From Deltaproteobacteria bacterium (GTDB lineage: Bacteria > Myxococcota_A > UBA796 > SXON01), in NCBI GenBank assembly GCA_947445035.1, contig CANFCK010000008.1, positions 62,001 through 126,000 of the forward strand: 64,000 nt of DNA, read 5' to 3'. The position numbers and the translations under genes are program-made. This document shows positions 58,655 to 64,000 of the stretch, one piece after another. The notes under the pieces are model-generated. The model saw only the letters and a list, made by a program, of their open reading frames with translations. It was not told the origin of the DNA and made no database searches. The first letter of the stretch is position 1. Each line of letters opens with the position of its first letter.

Positions 58655-60005
58655 GCGACACCTGCTCGCGGGCCTCGGCGCGCTCGCCGCCAGCGCCGCC
58701 ACACGACCGGCCCACGCCGCCTTCCCCAAGGACGTGCAGACCTCGGGCGGAACGCTGACCTCGCCGTTGGGCGCTCCTAACGCGGATAATCGGCCCACTA
58801 CCCGCGGCGGATACGTCGTGGGCGGCGAAGCCACCTTCACCCTTCGGAACGCGCGCATCCTCGCCGGCGACGGGACGGAGCTGGCCGGCGGCATCCGGGT
58901 CGAGCGGGGCCAGATCGTCGAGGTTGGTCCCGGCGTCACCATGGGCGAGGACCTTTCCGGGGCGGTGGTGTTTCCGGGATTCTTCGACGGGGGTAGCACG
59001 ATCGGGCTGGTCGAGATCGACCTCGAAGCGGCCACCCACGATGAGAGTGAATCGGCCGATGGCGTCGTCACCGCGGCCCATATCGAAGATGCCTACAATA
59101 CTGAAAGCGCCTTGCTTCCAGTCGCAAGGCGGCAGGGGGTTCTGGGCGGCCTGGTGCTGCCGACGGGGGGGCTGGTAAGCGGTCAGGGCGCGTGGATGCG
59201 CTTCGCCGGCGAGCGGGTGTCGGAGGCGACGATGCTCGGCGGCGCGGGCCTGGTGATCCACTTCGGCCGCGGCGGTACCGGCGCCCTCCCGAACCAGCCG
59301 AAGTCGCGGATGGGTGTGGCATTGAAGCTCCGGGAGCTGATCGAGGCCAACAAGGCTCCGGATCCGCCGGATCCAAAGGCGAAGAAGAAGAAGGGAGACG
59401 ACGACAAACCCGAGGAAATCACCCGCACCCAGAAGGCGTGGCACGCGGTGCGCGCCCGCGAGCTGAAGGTCATCCTCGAGGCCGATCGGGCGGACGACAT
59501 CCTCAGCGCGATCGCGTTTGCGAAGGAGTTCTCCCTCGATGCGGTGCTGGGCGGCTGCGCGGAGGGTCACCTCGTCGCCGCCGACATCGCTGCCAGCGGC
59601 TTTTTGGTGCTGCTCGCCCCTACGACCACGCAGCCGTCGGATTGGGAGACGCTCAACGCCGCGTACGAGAATCCCGCGCGGCTGCACGCGGCGGGCGTCA
59701 AGTTCGTCTTCCGGGGCGGGGGTCCGCACAACCTCCGTGAGCTTCCGACCGAGGCGTGTATCGCCGTCGCCAACGGCCTGCCGTTCGGTGCCGCCATCGC
59801 GGCGGCGTGCGGACATAATGCCGCTGCGTCGTGGACTTTGCCGGTTGGCACCTTGAAGCCGGGGCGGCCAGCGACGCTGGTCATCGCCGACGGTGATCCA
59901 TTGCAGCCCCGCACGCGTATGCGTCGCGCTTGGCTCGACGGCCGGGAGGTCAGCTTGCGTAGTCGCCAGACCACGTTGTTCGAACGATTCCGGACGCTCT
60001 GGTAG
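58641..60005 (+). CDS. Tat-exported amidohydrolase-like protein lacking the HxH metal motif
   Basis: A 454-residue protein with a twin-arginine signal (DRRHLLAGLGALAASAATRPAHA). The amidohydrolase composite domain is clear (ARILAGDGTELAGG...VVFPGFFDGGSTIG), but where the partner has FIDMHSH this one has FFDGGST, so both N-terminal metal ligands are gone. The C-terminus still has the family end TLVIADGDPLQPRTRMRRAWLDGREV. A Lys-rich loop (KAKKKKGDDDKPEE) is inserted at about residue 250. It may be an inactive partner or use another chemistry. The partner upstream lacks a signal peptide, so co-localisation is unclear. Confidence 0.75.
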   Translation: MAVDRRHLLAGLGALAASAATRPAHAAFPKDVQTSGGTLTSPLGAPNADNRPTTRGGYVVGGEATFTLRNARILAGDGTELAGGIRVERGQIVEVGPGVTMGEDLSGAVVFPGFFDGGSTIGLVEIDLEAATHDESESADGVVTAAHIEDAYNTESALLPVARRQGVLGGLVLPTGGLVSGQGAWMRFAGERVSEATMLGGAGLVIHFGRGGTGALPNQPKSRMGVALKLRELIEANKAPDPPDPKAKKKKGDDDKPEEITRTQKAWHAVRARELKVILEADRADDILSAIAFAKEFSLDAVLGGCAEGHLVAADIAASGFLVLLAPTTTQPSDWETLNAAYENPARLHAAGVKFVFRGGGPHNLRELPTEACIAVANGLPFGAAIAAACGHNAAASWTLPVGTLKPGRPATLVIADGDPLQPRTRMRRAWLDGREVSLRSRQTTLFERFRTLW

Positions 60006-60006
60006 G

Positions 60007-60900
60007 ATGCACGTCCTGGTCACCGGCGGGGCCGGTTTCATCGGTCAGCACGTCTGCGCCGCGCTGTTGGCGCGGGGTGACCAGGTTCGAGCGATGGACA
60101 ACTTCGACGAGGGCTACGATCCCGCGCTGAAGAAGGTGCCCGCAGGGGTCGAACTTGTCCGCGCTGACGTGTGCGACCCCAAATCCATGCGCCGCGCGCT
60201 CCACACCATCGATGGCGTGATCCACCTTGCTGGACGGGGAGGGGTGCGGCAGTCGGTGGCCGATCCCGAGCCCTACGGTCGCAACAACGTGGTCGGCACG
60301 ATGACGGTTTTGCGGGCGATGGAGGACCGCCACGTGCGGCGGATGGTGCTCGCGTCGTCGAGCAGCGTGTACGGCAGCGGCGGCGGCCCCTTCCGGGAAA
60401 GCGACGCCGCCGACCGCCCCGCCTCGCCGTACGCGGCCAGCAAACGTGCGGCGGAGCTATTCGGCTACGCCTCCGGGCTCGACGTGACCGCCGCGAGGCT
60501 GTTCAGCGTCTACGGCCCGGGCCAGCGGCCGGACATGGCCATCGCCCGCTTTGTGCGGCACGCCCTCGCCTCCGAGCCGATTCCCGTCTTCGGCGACGGC
60601 TCCTCCAGTCGTGATTACACCTGGATCGCGGACGCGGTCGATGGGATTTTGCGTTGCCTCGATCGAGCCGATGGCTACAAGGTCGTCAACCTCGGCGGGG
60701 GCACGCCCGTGCCGCTCACCGCGGTCTTGGCTGCGGTCGGCGATGCGACCGGCAAGCAGCTGCGCATTCAGTGGTTGCCGCCCCAGCCCGGGGACGCACC
60801 CCTGACCCATGCCAGCCTCCGCGTCGCGAAAGACTCGCTGGGCTGGGCGCCGAAGATGCCGTTTCGCGATGGGGTTGGGCGATACGTGGCGTCGCTGTAG
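60007..60900 (+). CDS. NAD-dependent nucleotide-sugar epimerase/dehydratase
   Basis: A 297-residue extended short-chain dehydrogenase. The NAD-binding GGAGFIG is at residues 7-13, the catalytic Tyr/Lys in SPYAASKRAAE (about 141-151) and the sugar-nucleotide contacts in RLFSVYGPGQRPDMAI. It most resembles UDP-glucuronate or UDP-glucose 4-epimerases, which feed surface polysaccharide synthesis. It starts 1 bp after the previous stop, in one operon with the amidohydrolase pair. Exact sugar not decided. Confidence 0.9.
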   Translation: MHVLVTGGAGFIGQHVCAALLARGDQVRAMDNFDEGYDPALKKVPAGVELVRADVCDPKSMRRALHTIDGVIHLAGRGGVRQSVADPEPYGRNNVVGTMTVLRAMEDRHVRRMVLASSSSVYGSGGGPFRESDAADRPASPYAASKRAAELFGYASGLDVTAARLFSVYGPGQRPDMAIARFVRHALASEPIPVFGDGSSSRDYTWIADAVDGILRCLDRADGYKVVNLGGGTPVPLTAVLAAVGDATGKQLRIQWLPPQPGDAPLTHASLRVAKDSLGWAPKMPFRDGVGRYVASL

Positions 60901-60931
60901 GGCAGATCGGGCACCCAGACGCGATCTGCGG

Positions 60932-60937
60932 TAGACT
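60932..60937 (+). promoter_or_regulatory. -10-like TAGACT before Ig/MopE lipoprotein
   Basis: TAGACT ends 7 bases before ATG 60945. Confidence 0.4.
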
Positions 60938-60944
60938 TCCGGGC

Positions 60945-62435
60945 ATGTTCGCCCTCCTCCTCGAAGCGTGCACCGAAGCCGGCGTTCAGTCCTTCAACAC
61001 TGCGCCCACCGTCTCCATCATCGCGCCGATCGACGGGGACGTCGCCGATCCCGGCTCGCTCATCGAATTCTACGGCGTCGCGAAAGACGGGCAGGATGCT
61101 TCCGAGAAGCTGCAGATCACGTGGACCAGCAGCCTTGACGGGGTCTTCAGCACGGCGGTTCCCGACCGCAATGGGGATCTCATCGTCCCCAAGAACGACC
61201 TCAGCCCGGGTGCGCACGTCATCACCTTGAGCGCGGTGGACGTCCGTGGGGATGCCGGCACGGTCAGCATCAGCCTGCAAGTCGGCGATTCCCAGAACGA
61301 GGCGGGGGCACCGAGCATCGTCATCGTCAGCCCCGATCCGGGCGAGCAGATCGGGGCGTCTACGCTCATCTCGATGTTGGCCACGGTCACCGACGACATC
61401 GACCCGCCGGAAAGCCTCATCGTCGAGGTCCTCGACGACCCGGACGGAGTCCTTTTCACCGGCTATCCCGCGGCTACCGGTACCTTGGAGGTGCCGTTCA
61501 CCGCGCACACCTTGGGGCTGCATACGTTGTATGTCAGCGCGCGGGACAGCGAAGGCAAGAAGGGCGTGGCGAGTGTCATCTACGAGGCCATCCAGGATCA
61601 TGTTCCGTTGGTGAACATCAAATCGCCCAACGATGGGGATTGGTTCGACACCGTTGATACCATCACGTTTCGTGGCAACGTAAGCGATGACACCACCGCC
61701 AAAGAACAGATCGCCATTCAATGGACCAGTGATCTCCAAGGGGCGCTGAGCTACGCGCCGCCGGACAGCAACGGTGACACGACCTTTGCCGGTCCGCTCA
61801 TGGGTGGCAGTCACGTCGTCACCCTCACCGCGACCGATTGGGATGGCAACATCGGTCGTGACACCATGGTGGTGAACATCGATGATCCGTTGGCGCGCGA
61901 CGACGACGGGGACGGCTACACCCAGTATGCCGGCGACTGTGACGACGCCGACGACACGCTGTCGCCGGGCGAAATCGACATCTGTGATGGCATCGACCAA
62001 GACTGTGACGGCTACATCAACGACCCGTACTGGGACAGCTACGAGCCGAATGACACGATGGCCACCCGCTACGACCTGGGCAGCGTCGACGGCGGCGGGC
62101 TGTGGTCAGGCGACTCGGTCGAGCTGTCTGGCATGACGTTCTCCTACGCCGGGGACGACGACTGGTTCTATTGGGAAGCGGACGACGAGCTGTGGGACAA
62201 CGTCGATGTGCAGGTGGTGGCCTCGGGACTCAACGTCGCCGGCGACTACGTCATCGAGTTGTACGACGGCGGCGGGACCCTGTTGGCGAGTGACAGCGGC
62301 GACGGCGCAATCACCGCGGCGTTCACGAGCGACCAGCTCGAAACGGGCGACGACGATTTCATGGTCCACATCTACGCGTCCACTTGGCCTACGAACTCCT
62401 GCTCCACCACTTGGAAGCTCAAAATCAAGAGCTGA
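60945..62435 (+). CDS. Surface lipoprotein with Ig-like repeats, a MopE repeat and a PPC-like C-terminal domain
   Basis: A 496-residue protein. The signal is MFALLLEAC. Three Ig-like beta-sandwich repeats follow (about 20-115, 118-210, 215-315), each ending in a strand like VVTLTATDWDGNIG. One MopE-like Asp/Cys calcium unit comes next (DDDGDGYTQYAGDCDD then DGIDQDCDG, about 323-360). The C-terminal domain (about 370-496) is of the pre-peptidase/PPC type (YEPNDTMATRYDLGSV...DDDWFYW). No enzyme module is attached; adhesion or matrix binding is inferred. Its end overlaps pgsA by 11 bases. Confidence 0.75.
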   Translation: MFALLLEACTEAGVQSFNTAPTVSIIAPIDGDVADPGSLIEFYGVAKDGQDASEKLQITWTSSLDGVFSTAVPDRNGDLIVPKNDLSPGAHVITLSAVDVRGDAGTVSISLQVGDSQNEAGAPSIVIVSPDPGEQIGASTLISMLATVTDDIDPPESLIVEVLDDPDGVLFTGYPAATGTLEVPFTAHTLGLHTLYVSARDSEGKKGVASVIYEAIQDHVPLVNIKSPNDGDWFDTVDTITFRGNVSDDTTAKEQIAIQWTSDLQGALSYAPPDSNGDTTFAGPLMGGSHVVTLTATDWDGNIGRDTMVVNIDDPLARDDDGDGYTQYAGDCDDADDTLSPGEIDICDGIDQDCDGYINDPYWDSYEPNDTMATRYDLGSVDGGGLWSGDSVELSGMTFSYAGDDDWFYWEADDELWDNVDVQVVASGLNVAGDYVIELYDGGGTLLASDSGDGAITAAFTSDQLETGDDDFMVHIYASTWPTNSCSTTWKLKIKS

Positions 62436-63036
62436 GTTTGCGATCTCGTAGGTGAGCGTAGAAGCCCCAGCCGTATTGCGCGGCGCTGAGCACGCTGAGC
62501 ACCATCGACTGCCACAACAGAACGATGCCGACGGTGTGGGCGTCGATGGTGATCGGGATGAAGGGGACCAGCTCGTGGCTGCTGTAGTGAAACAGCAGAA
62601 AACCCAGCGCGGTAGATTGGTACGCTGTCTTGAATTTGCCAAGACTACCGGCCGAGATCACCAAGCCTTCGGACAACGCAATTTGACGGAGCGCGCCGAT
62701 GATCAATTCGCGGGCCTCCAATACGATCACAATCCACGCGGGGACCCATCCCAGGGGGATCATCATCACCAGCGTGGCCAACATCATCAGCTTGTCGGCG
62801 ATGGGGTCCAAGAACGCGCCGGCAACGCTCTGAATGTCCCACTTTCGGGCCAGCCACCCGTCCACGACGTCGCCGATCATGGTGGTGACGAAGATGAGCA
62901 TCGTGATGGCGGCGAGCGCGGGCGACGGTTTTTCCCACAACAACCACACCATCAGCGGAACGGCGGCGACGCGGCCCAGCGTCACCAGCATGGGCAGGTT
63001 GGTGTAGCCGGGGCGTCGATACCAGGGAACGTTCAC
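62425..63036 (-). CDS. pgsA: CDP-diacylglycerol-glycerol-3-phosphate 3-phosphatidyltransferase
   Basis: A 203-residue inner-membrane enzyme making phosphatidylglycerol-phosphate. The CDP-alcohol phosphatidyltransferase motif is intact: DGWLARKWDIQSVAGAFLDP followed by IAD, i.e. DGxxAR(x8)GxxxDxxxD. About five to six membrane helices follow. The GTG at 63036 gives the family start (NVPWYRRPGYTNLP). It lies 11 bp downstream of a lytic transglycosylase gene on the same strand, likely co-transcribed. Confidence 0.93.
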   Translation of the reverse strand: MNVPWYRRPGYTNLPMLVTLGRVAAVPLMVWLLWEKPSPALAAITMLIFVTTMIGDVVDGWLARKWDIQSVAGAFLDPIADKLMMLATLVMMIPLGWVPAWIVIVLEARELIIGALRQIALSEGLVISAGSLGKFKTAYQSTALGFLLFHYSSHELVPFIPITIDAHTVGIVLLWQSMVLSVLSAAQYGWGFYAHLRDRKLSS

Positions 63037-63047
63037 AGGGCGCGAGC

Positions 63048-63638
63048 CTACCGCGTCACTTTGCGGTTGTCTCGGAAGTGGGCGTACAGCCCCATCACCC
63101 GGGCGACGTAGGTGCGTGTTTCGTCGAAAGGGGGGATGCCACCGAACTTCTCCACGTTGCGGGGCCCGGCGTTGTAGGCCGCCAGTGCGTGTTCGTAACT
63201 GCCGAAGCGCGACACCTGCTTGGCGAGGTACGCGGCGCCGCCGGCGATGGAGTCCCGAGGGTCGAAGAGGTCTTTGACCCCCAGGGTCTTGCCCGTAGAC
63301 GGCATGATCTGCATCAGGCCTTTGGCGCCGGCTCGCGAGACCGCGCCCGGATTCATTCGACTCTCGGCCACGGCCACCGCCTTGAGCAGCTCTGCCGGGA
63401 GACCCTCCGCCGTGGCCGACTCCAAGAACCAGGCGTCGAACGCGTCTAGATTACTGATGCGGTCCAGGCGGGGCATCGCCACACCATTGGGCAGGTAGCT
63501 TCCCGGCACCACCTCGGTCCACCACTTCTCAAAGCCGTCGTGATCGGGCGAGTCGGTGAGCACGACGGTGCCATCCGGCGCCGTGTAGGTGTAGAAGTCG
63601 CGCGCCGGGGCGGACGCGCAGAGGGCAAGGAGGAGCAT
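63048..63638 (-). CDS. Lytic transglycosylase (SLT domain)
   Basis: A 196-residue secreted enzyme that cleaves peptidoglycan with formation of anhydro-muramic acid. It starts at ATG 63638 with the signal MLLLALCASAPA. A short DUF4124-like N-terminal part (RDFYTYTAPDGTVVLTDSP) precedes the SLT fold: catalytic Glu in AVAESRMNPGAVS, then GLMQIMPSTGKTLGV, AAYNAGPRNV and YVARVMGLY. The in-frame region upstream of 63638 is unrelated, so the short form is preferred. Confidence 0.9.
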   Translation of the reverse strand: MLLLALCASAPARDFYTYTAPDGTVVLTDSPDHDGFEKWWTEVVPGSYLPNGVAMPRLDRISNLDAFDAWFLESATAEGLPAELLKAVAVAESRMNPGAVSRAGAKGLMQIMPSTGKTLGVKDLFDPRDSIAGGAAYLAKQVSRFGSYEHALAAYNAGPRNVEKFGGIPPFDETRTYVARVMGLYAHFRDNRKVTR

Positions 63639-63649
63639 CACCGGGCCGC

Positions 63650-63655
63650 AGTCTA
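63650..63655 (-). promoter_or_regulatory. -10-like TAGACT before lytic transglycosylase
   Basis: On the minus strand TAGACT ends 11 bases before ATG 63638. It lies back to back with the TAGGGT of the divergent gene. Confidence 0.35.
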
Positions 63656-63660
63656 CCAGA

Positions 63661-63666
63661 TAGGGT
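63661..63666 (+). promoter_or_regulatory. -10-like TAGGGT before PaiB-like gene
   Basis: TAGGGT ends 5 bases before ATG 63672. Confidence 0.4.
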
Positions 63667-63671
63667 AGCCA

Positions 63672-64000
63672 ATGTACTGTCCGCCCTACACCCGCGCCGA
63701 CGATCCGGCGGTCGCCCACGAGATCATCGACGGGCACCCCTTTGCGACGCTCATCTCGGTCGGTCCCGACGGTGATCCTCTCGCCAGTCATATCCCCATT
63801 CTCCGCCAAGAAGAAGCGCTTCTTTTTCACGTCGCCCGTGCTAATCCGCATGCGACGTTGGCCGGCGGTCGCGCGCTGGCGATCTTCCATGGACCCGACG
63901 CCTACGTCTCGCCCACCTGGTACGGGAAGCCCGCCGAGAACGTCCCCACCTGGAACTACGTTGCAGTGCACGTTTTGGGGGTGGTGGAGGCGTTGTCGGA
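63672..64000 (+). CDS. PaiB-like FMN-binding protein, N-terminal part (cut by window end)
   Basis: The frame opens at ATG 63672 and runs off the window, giving 109 residues. It starts MYCPPYTRADDPAVAHEIID and continues HPFATLISVGPDGDPLASHI, FHVARANPHA and AYVSPTWYGKPAENVPTWNY, the full set of N-terminal motifs of the PaiB/FMN-binding negative transcriptional regulator family (split-barrel flavin fold). The C-terminal half is outside the window. The product is likely a flavin-binding or haem-oxygenase-like oxidoreductase rather than a classic DNA-binding repressor. Confidence 0.82.
   Translation, partial: MYCPPYTRADDPAVAHEIIDGHPFATLISVGPDGDPLASHIPILRQEEALLFHVARANPHATLAGGRALAIFHGPDAYVSPTWYGKPAENVPTWNYVAVHVLGVVEALS

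Noticed and set aside
63639..63971. N-terminal extension of the lytic transglycosylase to 63971
   Set aside because: The added residues overlap the divergent PaiB-like gene and place the signal peptide internally.
1..64000. IS elements, integrases, prophage or a defence island
   Set aside because: No transposase, recombinase or phage structural motif was recognised, and base composition looks even throughout.

Overview
The window is one contiguous stretch of high-GC (about two thirds G+C by eye) bacterial chromosome, packed with genes on both strands, often overlapping by 1-4 bases. The content points to a myxobacterium-like member of Myxococcota or a neighbouring deltaproteobacterial lineage. 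The evidence is MopE-type Asp/Cys calcium-loop repeats, two proteins with MYXO-CTERM-like tails (Cys, hydrophobic helix, Arg cluster), many lipoproteins with short lipobox signals, T/D-rich surface linkers, FHA proteins, a DUF1592/DUF1552 pair and remains of a Ser/Thr kinase-FGE fusion. No rRNA, tRNA, CRISPR array, IS element or prophage was found.

Layout. 1-5.6 kb: multicopper oxidase end, CPBP protease, HMG-CoA lyase, a double-FHA protein, a DEAD-box helicase and a decayed PHP-type lipoprotein gene. 5.6-13.4 kb (minus): a compact tad-type pilus operon, transcribed pilT - thiS - two tiny prepilins - prepilin peptidase - third tiny prepilin - rcpC/cpaB - rcpA/cpaC - a fused tadZ-tadA ATPase - tadB. 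13.5-18.6 kb: an asparagine-synthetase-like ligase without the catalytic Cys, a GT-C membrane protein, a membrane metallophosphoesterase and a small membrane protein. 18.6-26.7 kb: two beta-helix surface lipoproteins, a Cys-rich mini-lipoprotein, FHA and DUF2779 proteins, a sulfotransferase fusion and a TPR protein. 26.8-34.1 kb: thyX, a metal-uptake locus (permease, binding protein, porin, small membrane protein), an M28 peptidase, a GST remnant, a secreted protein and fdhD.

34.1-41.4 kb: DUF1592/DUF1552 pair, lipoproteins, an S8 protease with MopE repeats and a secreted protein. 41.4-49.0 kb: FKBP isomerase, metH behind a perfect palindrome, a decayed four-helix-bundle gene, a C39-like peptidase, an outer-membrane barrel protein and a DksA-type factor. 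49.0-55.1 kb: kinase-FGE remnant, a prokaryotic pentameric ligand-gated ion channel, lipoproteins, YceI and a crotonase. 55.1-64 kb: an ArsR-methyltransferase fusion, a clostripain-family lipoprotein, two paired amidohydrolases, a sugar epimerase, a MopE/Ig-like lipoprotein, pgsA, a lytic transglycosylase and the start of a PaiB-like protein.

Two signals cut across the gene list. First, about a dozen independently transcribed genes have a TAnnnT (-10-like) hexamer ending only 5-8 bases before the start codon, often as TGnTAnnnT. That is the spacing expected if transcription starts at or next to the start codon, so leaderless mRNAs may be common here. Second, four genes (PHP lipoprotein, GST, four-helix bundle, kinase-FGE) survive only as frameshifted or internally deleted remnants between intact genes.
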